From NCBI RefSeq assembly GCF_030690345.1, contig NZ_JAUYGV010000007.1, positions 1-64,000 of the forward strand: DNA of 64,000 bases. Direction: 5' to 3'. The stretch comes from Rheinheimera sp. Its GTDB lineage: Bacteria > Pseudomonadota > Gammaproteobacteria > Enterobacterales > Alteromonadaceae. Below are positions 38,406-49,022 of the stretch, one piece after another. The first letter of the stretch is position 1; each line of letters opens with the position of its first letter. The notes under the pieces are model-generated. The model did not search any database, was not told the DNA's origin, and worked only from the letters and a program-made list of their open reading frames with translations. A program made the translations under genes and the position numbers.

Positions 38406-39158
<753 letters not shown>

Positions 39159-39172
39159 GCCGCACTTACAGC

Positions 39173-39201
39173 AAAAAGCCCTGACTGTTCAGGGCTTTTT
39201 T
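39173..39201 (+). terminator. Terminator after adk
   Basis: AAAAAGCCCTGA and TCAGGGCTTTTTT form a 7-bp GC-rich stem extended by A-T pairs, with a CTGT loop and a T run. It can also serve the convergent tpx gene. Confidence 0.92.
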
Positions 39202-39227
39202 GTGTCTGCTACAGCACAGCAGCTCAC

Positions 39228-39848
39228 CTAACTTTTCGGCATTAGCTGTTGCAGTGCATTTAACGCGGCAGCGTAATCCGGTTCTTGTGCTAATTCCGGT
39301 ACCAACTGCTGGTAAGCCAGTTTACCCTTGCGGTCTATAATTAACACAGCGCGGGTTAGTAAACCCATATCTTTGATAAGTAAGCCATAATTGCTGCCAA
39401 AATCACGCCATACTGCGTCGGATAACACTACTACGTTGTCGATTTGCTCCTGCTGACAGTAGCGTTTTTGCGCAAAGGGCAGATCCGTGCTGATGGTTAA
39501 CAACACCACATTATCCGGTAAGTTCGCCACTTCGCTATTAAAGCGCTTGGTTTGCAATGAACAGACACCGGTGTCTATACTGGGCACCACGCTGATCAAC
39601 ACTGTTTTACCACGATAATCTGCCAGTGCTACCGTTTTAAAGCTGGCATCTACCACTTTAAAAGCCGGTGCGGTATCGCCGGTACTAAGTTTATTGCCCA
39701 GCAATACCACTTGTTGATTACCGGCTTTTACTTTGCTTAAGCGCTCTGGCAAAGAAGCCTGAAAGTCTGCTGCACTACCGGCGAAACTGACACAAAGCAT
39801 GGCTGCGGCAACGCAGGTTTTGCTATAAAGATGAGATAATGCTGACAT
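39228..39848 (-). CDS. tpx: Thiol peroxidase Tpx with a signal peptide
   Basis: Tpx is an atypical 2-Cys peroxiredoxin that reduces lipid and other hydroperoxides. PSIDTGVCSLQTKRFN holds the peroxidatic Cys, DLPFAQKRYCQQE the resolving Cys, and EPDYAAALNAL the usual end. Unlike cytosolic E. coli Tpx (168 residues), this 206-residue form starts MSALSHLYSKTCVAAAMLCV with a cleavage site near GSAA-D, so it should be periplasmic. The ATG at 39848 has AGGAG upstream; an upstream in-frame start would spoil the signal peptide. It is divergent from the REC-CheC gene. Confidence 0.9.
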   Translation of the reverse strand: MSALSHLYSKTCVAAAMLCVSFAGSAADFQASLPERLSKVKAGNQQVVLLGNKLSTGDTAPAFKVVDASFKTVALADYRGKTVLISVVPSIDTGVCSLQTKRFNSEVANLPDNVVLLTISTDLPFAQKRYCQQEQIDNVVVLSDAVWRDFGSNYGLLIKDMGLLTRAVLIIDRKGKLAYQQLVPELAQEPDYAAALNALQQLMPKS

Positions 39849-39977
39849 GATACAGCTCCTGTTAATATTGAATGCATTAAAAGTAATCAGCTGGAACACA
39901 ACATATTTTCGTTGTTTATGCGCGAACTGTTTATTTCAGTCTAGACTGAAATGAAGCCTGCGCGAAGTGAGAAGCCG

Positions 39978-40994
39978 ATGACAACTGCTGTACTGATTTG
40001 CGACGATTCCAACCTGGCCCGTAAGCAATTGGCAAGAATTCTACCACAGGAGTGGCAAAGCAACCTGTTTTTTGCCGGCCATGGCGCTGAAGCCATGGAT
40101 ACTCTGCTGCAACAGCGCATTGACTGGTTATTTCTGGATTTAAATATGCCGGTAATGGATGGTTATCAGGTGCTGGCTGAACTGAAAAAACGCCAGATAG
40201 TGCTGAATGTGGTCGTGGTATCCGGTGATGTACAGCCTGAAGCTTTCGAACGGGTTAAAAGCCTGGGCGCGCTCGACTTTATCCGCAAACCGGTTGATAG
40301 CGCCAAATTACAACAGCTGATGCAACAACATGCTGTCAGCGCCCGTGTTACAACGGCGTCGGCTGGTATCTCCAAAGCCACGGCACCGGCTGCCGAGCTA
40401 AGTGCAGAGATGCGCGACGTGCTGCAAGAACTGACTAACGTAGCCATGGGGCAGGCTGGTGATCTGTTAGCAAGGTTGCTGAATGTTTTTGTCAAATTAC
40501 CCATTCCCAATGTTAATCTGATTGAAGTCAGTGAGTTGCATATGGCGTTGGCGTCGGTAGAGCACCAGGCGACAACCTCTGCCGTATGTCAGGGCTTTAT
40601 TGGTGGTGGCGTAGCCGGCGAAGCGCTGCTGATCCTGACAGATTCCAGCTTCAAAGATATTGCCAGGCTGATGAATTACCAGGGGGAGCTGACAGTTAAG
40701 GTCGAGTTGGAACTGTTGATGGACATTGCCAATATTCTGATTGGTGCTGTGCTCAAAGGCCTGGCCGAACAGATAGATATGAGTTTCAGCCAGGGCCATC
40801 CTGTGGTGCTGGGGCAGCATGCGCCGGTTAGCGAGCTGATTATTGCTAATGCCAAGCGCTGGCGTAAAACCCTGGCGATTGAACTGAGTTACGGTATTGA
40901 AAACTATAATATCAGCTGTGATTTACTGCTGCTGTTTACCGAAGACAGCTTGAAAACGCTGAACTACAAAGTCGCATTCTTGCTGGAGGAGTAA
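39978..40994 (+). CDS. Response regulator with REC and CheC phosphatase-like domains
   Basis: Residues 1-120 are a REC domain: acidic pair CDDSN, phosphorylation Asp in LFLDLNMPVMDG, Ser in VVSGD and Lys in IRKPVD. A linker leads to a CheC/CheX-like domain with both phosphatase motifs: E-x2-N-x22-P beginning at ELTN, and a second D-x2-N-x22-P beginning at DIAN. CheC proteins dephosphorylate CheY-P, so this protein may remove its own phosphate or that of partners. The ATG at 39978 with GAGAAG is preferred. A diguanylate cyclase starts two bases after the stop. Confidence 0.88.
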   Translation: MTTAVLICDDSNLARKQLARILPQEWQSNLFFAGHGAEAMDTLLQQRIDWLFLDLNMPVMDGYQVLAELKKRQIVLNVVVVSGDVQPEAFERVKSLGALDFIRKPVDSAKLQQLMQQHAVSARVTTASAGISKATAPAAELSAEMRDVLQELTNVAMGQAGDLLARLLNVFVKLPIPNVNLIEVSELHMALASVEHQATTSAVCQGFIGGGVAGEALLILTDSSFKDIARLMNYQGELTVKVELELLMDIANILIGAVLKGLAEQIDMSFSQGHPVVLGQHAPVSELIIANAKRWRKTLAIELSYGIENYNISCDLLLLFTEDSLKTLNYKVAFLLEE

Positions 40995-40996
40995 CG

Positions 40997-41971
40997 ATGT
41001 CACATACTCAGGTTGATGTTTCCGAAATTCACTGGCTGATGGACATGTTCCAAACCGTGGATGTTGGTTTGGTAGTACTGAATTGTGATTATCGTATTCA
41101 GGTATGGAACGGCTTTATGGAGAACCACAGTGGTTTAACACCCAGGCAGGTGCGTGACCGATATCTGTTTGATTTATTCTCGGAAATAGATGAAGACTGG
41201 TTGCGGCGTAAGTGTGACCCGGTGGTACTGCTGAAAAACCGTGCTTTTACTATCTGGGAGCAAAGACCCTATATTTTTAAGTTTCGCAACTACCGGCCTA
41301 TTACCGGCAGTGCCGAGTACATGTATCAAAACAGTACCATCTTTCCACTCACAGATACCCGGGGGGCGGTAACGCATCTGTGCTTTATTATTTATGACGT
41401 GACAGACGTCGCTGTAAGCCGGTTGGAGTTGGAGTCGATGAATGGCCGTTTGCGGCAACTTACCAAAACCGACTTTTTAACCGGTTTGTTTAACCGCGGC
41501 CATTGGGAAGAAAACCTGTTGCAGGAATTTAAACGCCTGCAGCGCTATACACATCAGAGCACACTGCTGATGTGTGATATCGACCATTTTAAACGTATTA
41601 ACGACACCTATGGCCATGCTGCCGGCGATGAGGTGATCAGAGCCGTTGCCGATGCGGTGCGCAGTAATCTGCGGGCCACCGACATTGCCGGCCGCTATGG
41701 TGGTGAAGAGTATGCGATATTATTGGTAGATACCAATATTGAGCAGGCCGCCTGCTTGGCAGAGCGTTTGCGCCATTCGGTAGAGCAGTTGAAAATTAAT
41801 TATAATAATCAAGTGCTTGTTACAAGCATAAGTGTCGGTTTGGCGCAACACAGCAACAGCATGACAGAGCACCGGCAATGGATAGAAGCAGCAGACAAAG
41901 GCCTGTATCAGTCTAAAGCTGCAGGGCGCAACAGAGTAACCTGTCATCAGTTTGACGCTGCCGGCGGCTAA
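40997..41971 (+). CDS. PAS-GGDEF diguanylate cyclase
   Basis: An N-terminal PAS domain (about residues 10-130, with VGLVVLNCDYRIQVWNGFME) precedes a GGDEF domain beginning LTKTDFLTGLFNRGHWEE. The active-site loop is GGEEY, a functional variant, and an RATD inhibition site sits five residues before it. It makes cyclic di-GMP in the cytosol. Only two bases separate it from the REC-CheC gene, so the two are almost certainly co-expressed and may act together. Its last four bases overlap the end of the opposite spoVR gene. Confidence 0.92.
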   Translation: MSHTQVDVSEIHWLMDMFQTVDVGLVVLNCDYRIQVWNGFMENHSGLTPRQVRDRYLFDLFSEIDEDWLRRKCDPVVLLKNRAFTIWEQRPYIFKFRNYRPITGSAEYMYQNSTIFPLTDTRGAVTHLCFIIYDVTDVAVSRLELESMNGRLRQLTKTDFLTGLFNRGHWEENLLQEFKRLQRYTHQSTLLMCDIDHFKRINDTYGHAAGDEVIRAVADAVRSNLRATDIAGRYGGEEYAILLVDTNIEQAACLAERLRHSVEQLKINYNNQVLVTSISVGLAQHSNSMTEHRQWIEAADKGLYQSKAAGRNRVTCHQFDAAGG

Positions 41972-43497
41972 TCATCACGAAGATCGGTTTGTTCAGGGCA
42001 GCTGTACAAGGTTTCAATGCTGCCATCCTCATTTTGTTGCTCCAGATACACGCTGAAACCCCATAACCGATGCAGGTGCTTCAATACCTGTTGTTGGCTG
42101 TTAGCCAGCGGGATACGGTTCTGCGGAATATAACGTAATGTCAGTGAGCGATTACCGTTAAAATCGACATTGTGCACCTGAATATTCGGCTCTATCTGGC
42201 TCAGGTTATACTGCTGCGACAGCATCTGGCGGATACGTTGATAGCCCTCGGCGTTGTGAATGGCCGCCACTTCAAGGCTGCCTTCTTCGTCATCGTCGAC
42301 AATAGCAAACAGGTGAAAATCACGGATCACCTTAGGTGACAGGTACTGGCTGATAAAGCTCTCGTCTTTAAAATTTTGCATGGCAAAATGCAGGGTATCC
42401 AACCAGTCACTGCCGGCAATATCGGGAAACCACTGTTTATCTTCTGCTGTAGGCTGTTCGCAAATACGGCGTATATCACAAAACATGGCAAAACCCAGCG
42501 CATAAGGGTTAATGCCGGAGTAATATTTACTGTGGTACTCCGGCTGTGCTACCACATTAGTATGGCTGTGCAGCACTTCTAACATAAAGCGGTCGCTGAC
42601 TTTACCCTCGTCGTACAGGTGCTGCAAAATAGTGTAATGCCAGAAGGTAGCCCAGCCTTCATTCATCACCTGTGTTTGCTTTTGCGGGTAAAAATACTGC
42701 GAAATTTTGCGCACTATGCGCACAATTTCCCGCTGCCACGATTTTAATAACGGGGCATTTTTCTCAATAAAGTACAAAATGTTTTCTTGCGGCTCTGCCG
42801 GGAAACGGATTGTGTGCTGTTCGGCACTGCTGGCTTTTACCGGAATGGTGCGCCATAAGTCATTAACCTGAGACTGCAAATAAGTTTCGCGCTCCTGCTG
42901 GCGCTTTTGCTCCTCATCCAAAGAGATTTTCTGCGGTCTTTTGTAGCGGTCCACGCCGTAGTTCATCAACGCATGACAGGAGTCGAGCATATCTTCAACT
43001 TCGCTGATACCGTACTTTTCCTCGCATTGGCTAATATAATGTTTCGCAAACAACAGGTAATCAATAATGGAACCGGCGTCGGTCCAGGTTTTAAATAAAT
43101 AGTTATTTTTAAAAAAGGAGTTATGGCCATAACAGGCATGTGCCATCACCAGGGCCTGCATGGTAATAGTATTTTCTTCCATCAGGTAAGCAATACAAGG
43201 GTTAGAGTTAATCACTATTTCATAGGCCAGCCCCATATTGCCGCGTTTATAATTCTGCTCGGTTTGAATAAACTTTTTACCGTAAGACCAGTGATGGTAA
43301 CCCAGTGGCATACCCACGCTGGAATAGGCGTCCATCATTTGCTCGGCAGTGATCACCTCGATTTGGTTGGGGTAGGTATCCAGCTTGTAATGCGCTGCAA
43401 CCCGGGCAATTTCCTGATGATACGCATCGAGTAAATCGAAGGTCCAGTCGGGCCCGTCAGATAAGCATGGTGCTGTTTTAGCTTTTGCTTTGGCCAT
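41968..43497 (-). CDS. spoVR: SpoVR family protein (YcgB)
   Basis: The 509 residues match E. coli YcgB (510) along the whole length, for example LSDGPDWTFDLL, MMDAYSSVGMPLGYHHWS and HACYGHNSFFKNNYLF. The function of SpoVR is unknown; in Bacillus it affects the spore cortex. It is the third gene of a prkA-yeaH-spoVR operon, a widespread stress and nitrogen-starvation module. Gaps are 31 bases to yeaH. It meets the diguanylate cyclase tail to tail with a four-base overlap. Confidence 0.95.
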   Translation of the reverse strand: MAKAKAKTAPCLSDGPDWTFDLLDAYHQEIARVAAHYKLDTYPNQIEVITAEQMMDAYSSVGMPLGYHHWSYGKKFIQTEQNYKRGNMGLAYEIVINSNPCIAYLMEENTITMQALVMAHACYGHNSFFKNNYLFKTWTDAGSIIDYLLFAKHYISQCEEKYGISEVEDMLDSCHALMNYGVDRYKRPQKISLDEEQKRQQERETYLQSQVNDLWRTIPVKASSAEQHTIRFPAEPQENILYFIEKNAPLLKSWQREIVRIVRKISQYFYPQKQTQVMNEGWATFWHYTILQHLYDEGKVSDRFMLEVLHSHTNVVAQPEYHSKYYSGINPYALGFAMFCDIRRICEQPTAEDKQWFPDIAGSDWLDTLHFAMQNFKDESFISQYLSPKVIRDFHLFAIVDDDEEGSLEVAAIHNAEGYQRIRQMLSQQYNLSQIEPNIQVHNVDFNGNRSLTLRYIPQNRIPLANSQQQVLKHLHRLWGFSVYLEQQNEDGSIETLYSCPEQTDLRDD

Positions 43498-43528
43498 AGA
43501 AAAACCTCACTCGTTAGCAGAGATACGC

Positions 43529-44794
43529 TCAGGCTGCCTGCTTTTTAAACAGCTCGCGAAATACCGGATAAATATCACTGACATCTTTAATATGCTGAAT
43601 GGCAAAGTTATCAAAGGCCGGTAGCAGCTTCTCGTATTCCTGCCACAGGCTTTGATGCGCCCGTGGCGTAATTTCAATGTAGGCGTAGTAACGTACCAGC
43701 GGCAGTAACTTATTAGCCATCAACTCAGCACAGGGGGCGCTGTCGTCGGTCCAGTTATCGCCGTCTGACGCCTGAGCAGCGTAGATATTCCATTCGGCGG
43801 GGTTGTAACGCTCCAGTACTATGTCGTACATCATTTTCAGCGCACTGGAGACTATAGTGCCGCCGGTTTCCTGCGAATAAAAGAACTCTTGCTCATCAAC
43901 CTCTTTGGCCTGGGTATGATGGCGGATATACACCACTTCGACATTCTTGTAACTGCGGCTTAAGAACAAGTACAGCAGAATATAAAAACGCTTGGCCATA
44001 TCTTTTGTTGCCTGGTCCATTGAGCCGGATACATCCATCAGGCAAAACATTACCGCTTTACTGGTAGGCTCGGGCCGCTTTTGGAAATTGCGGAAACGTA
44101 AATCGAAACTGTCAATAAAGGGCACGGCGGCAATGCGTTGTTTCAGCTCTGCAATTTCAGTGCTTAACAAACGCAGTTGCTGCTGATCCGGTACCGGCTC
44201 GTGCTCCAGCGCGGCTAACTGTTGCTCCAACTCGCGCAATTTGGCTTTTTTTCCGGCGGTCATGGCTACGCGCCGCGCTAAAGAGCCGCGCAAAGAGCGC
44301 ACTATGTCAATATTGCTTGGTACGCCTTCAGAGCGGTAACCGGCGCGCACGTTTTTATACAGCACCAGCTTATCCAGCTGATTTTTTTTCAGATTAGGCA
44401 GCTCTAAATCTTCAAACAGTAAATCCAGATACTCATCTTTTGAGATAGAAAATACAAAGTCATCTGTACCTTCGCCGTCGGCGCCGGCATCGCCCTGACC
44501 ACTGCCACCGGCGCCGCCTTGTGGCCGTTTAATCCTGTCACCCGGGCTGAACTGATCATTACCCGGATGGATAATCTGCCGCCTGCCACCTTTGCCCTGA
44601 TGAAAAAACGGCTCGCTGATATCTTTACCCGGCACCGTTACGCTTTCGCCACTGCTGATATCGGTTACGCTACGCTTGCTGATGGCGTCGGACACCGCTT
44701 TTTTAATTTGCTGCTTATAACGGCGGATAAAGCGCTGACGGTTCACCGCGCTTTTATTCTTACCGTTAAGTCGTCTGTCGATAAAATGCGCCAT
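43529..44794 (-). CDS. yeaH: DUF444 family protein YeaH
   Basis: YeaH carries a C-terminal von Willebrand A-like domain with an intact MIDAS-type DVSGSMD motif; the N-terminus [20 protein letters not shown] is close to E. coli YeaH. Residues 80-105 are a Gly-rich linker. In E. coli it forms an operon with the kinase YeaG and influences nitrogen-starvation survival. The ATG at 44794 has GGAGG upstream; the longer in-frame start is unlikely. It lies 20 bases after prkA. Confidence 0.95.
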   Translation of the reverse strand: MAHFIDRRLNGKNKSAVNRQRFIRRYKQQIKKAVSDAISKRSVTDISSGESVTVPGKDISEPFFHQGKGGRRQIIHPGNDQFSPGDRIKRPQGGAGGSGQGDAGADGEGTDDFVFSISKDEYLDLLFEDLELPNLKKNQLDKLVLYKNVRAGYRSEGVPSNIDIVRSLRGSLARRVAMTAGKKAKLRELEQQLAALEHEPVPDQQQLRLLSTEIAELKQRIAAVPFIDSFDLRFRNFQKRPEPTSKAVMFCLMDVSGSMDQATKDMAKRFYILLYLFLSRSYKNVEVVYIRHHTQAKEVDEQEFFYSQETGGTIVSSALKMMYDIVLERYNPAEWNIYAAQASDGDNWTDDSAPCAELMANKLLPLVRYYAYIEITPRAHQSLWQEYEKLLPAFDNFAIQHIKDVSDIYPVFRELFKKQAA

Positions 44795-44814
44795 ACTACC
44801 TCCGGCTTCGCGTA

Positions 44815-46737
44815 TTACTGCGATTTGCGTACGCGCAAATACCATTCAGATAATAGCCGCACCTGCTTACGGGTATAGCCTTTTTCCATCATCCGGTTGA
44901 CGAAGTCATCGTGTTTCTTCTGATCATCGGTTGAGGTCTTGGCGTTAAACGAAATCACCGGCAGCAGCTCTTCTGTGCTGGAGAACATCTTTTTCTCAAT
45001 CACAGTGCGCAGTTTCTCGTAACTGGTCCAGGTGGGGTTTTTGCCGTTGTTTTTCGCTTTGGCCCTCAGCACAAAGTTAACAATTTCATTGCGAAAATCT
45101 TTCGGGTTACTGATACCGGCCGGCTTTTCAATTTTCTCCAGTTCGGCATTCAGTGCGGCGCGGTCAAACAGCTGGCCGGTTTCCGGATCGCGGTATTCCT
45201 GGTCCTGGATCCAAAAATCGGCATAGATCACGTAGCGGTCAAAAATGTTCTGGCCGTATTCAGAATAAGACTCCAGGTAAGCGGTTTGAATTTCCTTACC
45301 GATAAACTCAATATATTTCGGAATCAAATAGCCTTTTAAATGCTCCAGATAGCGCTCAGCTACGTCGGCCGGGAACTGCTCGCGCTCTATTTGTTGCTCC
45401 AGCACATAGAATAAATGCACCGGATTGGCGGCTACTTCGGTGCTGTCGAAGTTAAATACGCGCGACAATATTTTAAAGGCAAAGCGGGTTGATAAGCCGG
45501 TCATGCCTTCATCTACCCCAGCGTAATCACGGTACTCCTGATAGGATTTTGCTTTTGGATCGGTATCTTTTAAGCTTTCACCGTCATACACCCGCATTTT
45601 GGAGTACAAGCTGGAGTTATCCGGGTTTTTCAACCGCGATAACACCGCAAACTGCGCCAGCGAAATTAAAGTGCCGGGCGCACAAGGCGAGTTATTCAGT
45701 TCGCTGTGCTCCAGTAGTTTTTGATAAATGCGCATCTCTTCACTTACACGCAGACAATAGGGCACTTTTACAATGTAAACGCGATCGAGAAAGGCTTCGT
45801 TATTTTTGTTGTTACGGAAGGTCTGCCACTCTGACTCATTGCTGTGTGCCAGAATAATGCCGTCAAACGGCAGCGCCGCCAGGCCTTCGGTACCGTTATA
45901 GTTGCCTTCCTGGGTGGCGGTAAGCAGCGGATGCAGCACCTTAATCGGCGCTTTAAACATCTCAACAAATTCCATTAAACCCTGGTTGGCGCGGCACAAA
46001 GCACCGGAGTAGCTGTAGGCATCCGGGTCATTCTGGGCAAAGTGTTCCAGCTTGCGGATATCCACTTTACCTACCAGTGAGGCAATATCCTGGTTGTTTT
46101 CATCACCGGGTTCGGTTTTAGCTATCGCCAGTTGATCCAGAATAGACGGGTACTTTTTCACCACCTTAAACTGGCTGATATCGCCGTTATACTCATGCAG
46201 GCGTTTGCTGGCCCAGGGCGACATAATATTGCGCAGGTAACGTTTGGGGATGCCGTATTCCTGCTGCAGAATATTGCCGTCTTCATTAACGTCGAACAGG
46301 CACAGCGGGTTGTCGTACACCGGCGAGCCTTTTAAATAGTAGATTGGAATTTGCTGCATTAAATGTTTTAACTTTTCTGCCAGCGAAGACTTACCGCCGC
46401 CCACCGGACCGAGTAAGTACAGAATTTGTTTGCGCTCTTCCAGTCCCTGAGCTGAGTGTTTAAGGTAAGACACTATTTGTTCTATGGCTTCTTCCATGCC
46501 GTAAAATTCAGAGAACGCCGGGTAACGGGCGATCACGCGGTTGGAAAACAGCCGGCTCAGCTTCGGATCCTGTGCCGTGTCTGTCAGTTCCGGTTGGCCG
46601 ATGGCCAGTAACAGACGCTCTGCCGCACTGGCATAGCAGCTCTTGTCTTCTTTACATAACGCCAGAAACTCCTGAATACTATATTCTTCTTCTTTGGCAG
46701 CCTCGTAGCGTGATTTGTAGTGCTCAAAAATACTCAT
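44815..46737 (-). CDS. yeaG: PrkA family serine protein kinase / AAA+ protein YeaG
   Basis: The product has an N-terminal AAA+-like domain with Walker [16 protein letters not shown] near residue 107 and a C-terminal kinase-like part. The 640 residues match E. coli YeaG (644) with near-identity in many blocks, for example GALCRANQG and [20 protein letters not shown]. The ATG at 46737 has GGAGG five bases upstream; the ATG six bases earlier is too close to it. It heads the yeaG-yeaH-spoVR operon. The 227-base upstream gap holds the sodB terminator and the operon promoter, which I cannot place. Confidence 0.95.
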   Translation of the reverse strand: MSIFEHYKSRYEAAKEEEYSIQEFLALCKEDKSCYASAAERLLLAIGQPELTDTAQDPKLSRLFSNRVIARYPAFSEFYGMEEAIEQIVSYLKHSAQGLEERKQILYLLGPVGGGKSSLAEKLKHLMQQIPIYYLKGSPVYDNPLCLFDVNEDGNILQQEYGIPKRYLRNIMSPWASKRLHEYNGDISQFKVVKKYPSILDQLAIAKTEPGDENNQDIASLVGKVDIRKLEHFAQNDPDAYSYSGALCRANQGLMEFVEMFKAPIKVLHPLLTATQEGNYNGTEGLAALPFDGIILAHSNESEWQTFRNNKNNEAFLDRVYIVKVPYCLRVSEEMRIYQKLLEHSELNNSPCAPGTLISLAQFAVLSRLKNPDNSSLYSKMRVYDGESLKDTDPKAKSYQEYRDYAGVDEGMTGLSTRFAFKILSRVFNFDSTEVAANPVHLFYVLEQQIEREQFPADVAERYLEHLKGYLIPKYIEFIGKEIQTAYLESYSEYGQNIFDRYVIYADFWIQDQEYRDPETGQLFDRAALNAELEKIEKPAGISNPKDFRNEIVNFVLRAKAKNNGKNPTWTSYEKLRTVIEKKMFSSTEELLPVISFNAKTSTDDQKKHDDFVNRMMEKGYTRKQVRLLSEWYLRVRKSQ

Positions 46738-46922
46738 TTGCACCTCCGGCTTATAAACATCGGGAAAGGGTAGCAGCCTGGCTGTTACTCTAAGGTTAGA
46801 CAGTAAAGCGGATTCCCGCCTGACTAATTGACAGAAAAATCTACAATTTTCTTCAGGCTACGGGCTGCGGCAGAGAAAAGGTTTAGTCAGGCCGAACGGC
46901 CAAAATGTAAAGCAGGGTGGAC

Positions 46923-46950
46923 AAAAAACCCGGCATCAGCCGGGTTTTGT
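46923..46950 (-). terminator. Terminator of sodB
   Basis: On the minus strand AAACCCGGC and GCCGGGTTT flank a four-base loop and run into TTTT. It lies about 15 bases after the sodB stop. Confidence 0.9.
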
Positions 46951-46964
46951 GCAGAAAAATAGTG

Positions 46965-47549
46965 TTACTTCGCGAAGTTCTCGTTGGCAAACTTCCAGTT
47001 AACCAGTGCCCAGAATGCATCCAGGTAGGTTGGCCGCGCATTGCGGTAATCGATGTAGTAGGCGTGTTCCCACAAGTCTACTGTCATCACCGGCGTCAGG
47101 CTGGTATCAGTCAATGGCGTTGCCGCATTGCTGGTGTTGACAATGTCCAGGCTACCATCGGCTTTTTTCACTAACCAAGTCCAGCTTGAACCAAAGTTAT
47201 TTACTGCTTTGTCGTTAAAGGCTGTTTTAAAAGCGGCGAAAGAACCCCATTTGGCATTGATGGCGTCAGCTACAGCGCCGGTTGGCTCGCCACCACCGTT
47301 TGGTGATAAGCAGTGCCAGTAAAAAGTATGGTTCCATACCTGGGCGGCATTATTAAACACACCACCTTCGGAGCTGCGAACGATCTCTTCCAGTGACTTA
47401 CCGGCGAAAGGAGTACCTTCAATTAAGCCGTTTAACTTCACTACATAAGTATTGTGGTGTTTGCCGTAGTGGTATTCCAGCGTCTCTGCTGAAATGTGTG
47501 GCGCTAAGGCGTCTTTTGCATAAGGTAATGCGGGTAATTCAAAGGCCAT
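46965..47549 (-). CDS. sodB: Iron superoxide dismutase
   Basis: SodB converts superoxide to peroxide and oxygen in the cytosol. The iron ligands are visible: [19 protein letters not shown] (first His), [11 protein letters not shown] (second His), and [11 protein letters not shown] (Asp and His). The [13 protein letters not shown] stretch is characteristic of the Fe form. The 194 residues are standard. It diverges from grxD across a 239-base gap that holds an IscR-like operator. Confidence 0.97.
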   Translation of the reverse strand: MAFELPALPYAKDALAPHISAETLEYHYGKHHNTYVVKLNGLIEGTPFAGKSLEEIVRSSEGGVFNNAAQVWNHTFYWHCLSPNGGGEPTGAVADAINAKWGSFAAFKTAFNDKAVNNFGSSWTWLVKKADGSLDIVNTSNAATPLTDTSLTPVMTVDLWEHAYYIDYRNARPTYLDAFWALVNWKFANENFAK

Positions 47550-47599
47550 TGTCGTTCTCCGTTGGCGTTGTTTATGATGTCTGCATGGCGTAGACTACA

Positions 47600-47624
47600 A
47601 AACCTGACTAAAATACTCAAGTTT
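47600..47624. promoter_or_regulatory. IscR type-1-like operator between sodB and grxD
   Basis: A 25-base palindrome-like site, CTGACTAAAATACTCAAG in its core, fits the IscR type 1 pattern (ATASYYGACTRWWWYAGTCRRSTAT) at 22 of 25 positions by my count. It lies 51 bases before the sodB start and 165 before grxD. A TAAAAT at 47745-47750 may be the grxD -10 box. Confidence 0.55.
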
Positions 47625-47788
47625 TGCAGTGTCTGATTATAAGCTGATCCAGTGTAACGCGCTTTGATGATCAGTTTGGTACGTTGTAACACGGAAGTGG
47701 GGTTTTTTTCGTAAATCTCAAGTGCCATAGCGCACAGAACAGCGTAAAATGTCAGCCAATGTAGAAATGCACTTGTTGTGAGGTATTA

Positions 47789-48130
47789 ATGGAAACGCTG
47801 GACAAAATAAAACAGCAAATTGCTGAAAACCCTATTCTGTTGTTTATGAAGGGCTCACCGAAATTCCCCAGTTGCGGCTTCTCTGCGCAGGCATCGCAAG
47901 CGCTGATAGCCTGTGGCGAACAGTTTGCCTATGTCGATATTTTGCAAAACCCGGATATTCGTGCTGAATTACCCAAGTACGCGAACTGGCCAACCTTCCC
48001 GCAGTTGTGGGTTGACGGTGAACTGGTTGGCGGTTGTGATATCGTGCTGGAAATGTTTCAGCGTGGTGAGTTGCAGCCGTTAATTAAAGAATCCGCGGCG
48101 AAACACAAAACCGATACTGCGGCAGAATAA
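47789..48130 (+). CDS. grxD: Monothiol glutaredoxin GrxD (Grx4)
   Basis: This CGFS-type glutaredoxin carries and delivers [2Fe-2S] clusters, often with BolA. The SPKFPSCGFSAQAS motif near residue 30 holds the single active Cys, and WPTFPQLWVDGELVGGCDI binds glutathione. The length of 113 is usual. A GTGAGG site precedes the ATG. It shares its upstream region with sodB and ends at a bidirectional terminator facing rnt. Confidence 0.96.
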   Translation: METLDKIKQQIAENPILLFMKGSPKFPSCGFSAQASQALIACGEQFAYVDILQNPDIRAELPKYANWPTFPQLWVDGELVGGCDIVLEMFQRGELQPLIKESAAKHKTDTAAE

Positions 48131-48145
48131 ACCCTGCTGCAAAAA

Positions 48146-48175
48146 ACAAAGGCCGCTGTTTGCGGCCTTTGTGCT
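48146..48175. terminator. Bidirectional terminator between grxD and rnt
   Basis: AAAGGCCGC (48148-48156) and GCGGCCTTT (48162-48170) form a 9-bp stem with A-rich and T-rich flanks, able to end transcription in both directions. Confidence 0.88.
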
Positions 48176-48176
48176 T

Positions 48177-48857
48177 TTATGCGACAGCGTCAGTGTCATC
48201 ATCATCAGCAGAACTGTCATCCGGCTGGATATTGGCCATCGGCCAGCCGCCCAACTGTTTCCAGCTATTGACGATATAACAGAAGAGTTCGGCAGTGCGC
48301 TCGGTATCGTACAGTGCACTGTGTGCTTCTTTATTGTCAAAGGCTATGCCGGCCGCTTTACAGGCTTTTGCTAACACGGTCTGGCCCACCGCTAATGCGG
48401 CCAGGCTGGTGGTATCAAATGAGACAAAAGCATGAAACGGCGAGCGTTTAAAGTTAAGCCGCTCGATAGCCGCATTTAAAAAGCCCTGATCGAAAGCGGC
48501 GTTGTGCGCCACTATTACGCTACGCTGACAACCGGCATCTTTTTGCGCTTTGCGTACGGCTTTGCATATTTCGGTAATGGCTTCACGTTCGTGCACGGCG
48601 CCGCGTAACGGGTTAAACGGGTCTATGCCGTTAAATGCCAGTGAGCTGGCATCCAGGTTGGCGCCTTCAAACGGCTCAACATGAAAGTGCAGGGTTTTAA
48701 GCGGAATTAAATTGCCGTCCTCATCCATATCGAGCAAGGTGGCGGCAATTTCCAGCAAGGCATCAGTTTTAGCATTAAAGCCTGCGGTTTCCACGTCGAT
48801 AACTACAGGGTAGTAACCACGAAAACGCTGAGCCAGTTGAGAATTGGGTTGTGTCAT
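48177..48857 (-). CDS. rnt: Ribonuclease T
   Basis: RNase T trims the 3' ends of tRNA and other stable RNAs. The DEDD exonuclease motifs are clear: [29 protein letters not shown] and [14 protein letters not shown]. The 226-residue form from the ATG at 48857 aligns with the E. coli start (215); a longer form from 48875 is possible. The C-terminus is an acidic tail ([14 protein letters not shown]). It is divergent from motY, an arrangement also seen in Vibrio and Shewanella. Confidence 0.95.
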   Translation of the reverse strand: MTQPNSQLAQRFRGYYPVVIDVETAGFNAKTDALLEIAATLLDMDEDGNLIPLKTLHFHVEPFEGANLDASSLAFNGIDPFNPLRGAVHEREAITEICKAVRKAQKDAGCQRSVIVAHNAAFDQGFLNAAIERLNFKRSPFHAFVSFDTTSLAALAVGQTVLAKACKAAGIAFDNKEAHSALYDTERTAELFCYIVNSWKQLGGWPMANIQPDDSSADDDDTDAVA

Positions 48858-48936
48858 AACGGCGCCATTTAACAAATCAGTGGCTATTATGCCAAAAAAT
48901 TAGTGCAGCGTCTTGTTACGGCATAGTGTTTGCTTT

Positions 48937-48960
48937 AGATATCATCATTTACAGATATCA
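48937..48960 (+). promoter_or_regulatory. Direct repeat before motY
   Basis: AGATATCA occurs at 48937-48944 and again at 48953-48960, 16 bases apart, in the rnt-motY divergent gap. It could bind a dimeric regulator in tandem; no family is recognised. Confidence 0.3.
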
Positions 48961-49022
48961 GCAGTACAGATAAACCCTGAAGGGCACGGCTTGATATGCC
49001 TATAGTGGTGGGAAACCGGAAA

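Noticed and set aside
47504-47728. Leftward 74-residue frame upstream of sodB
   Set aside because: It covers the divergent promoter region and overlaps the sodB start; no recognisable product.
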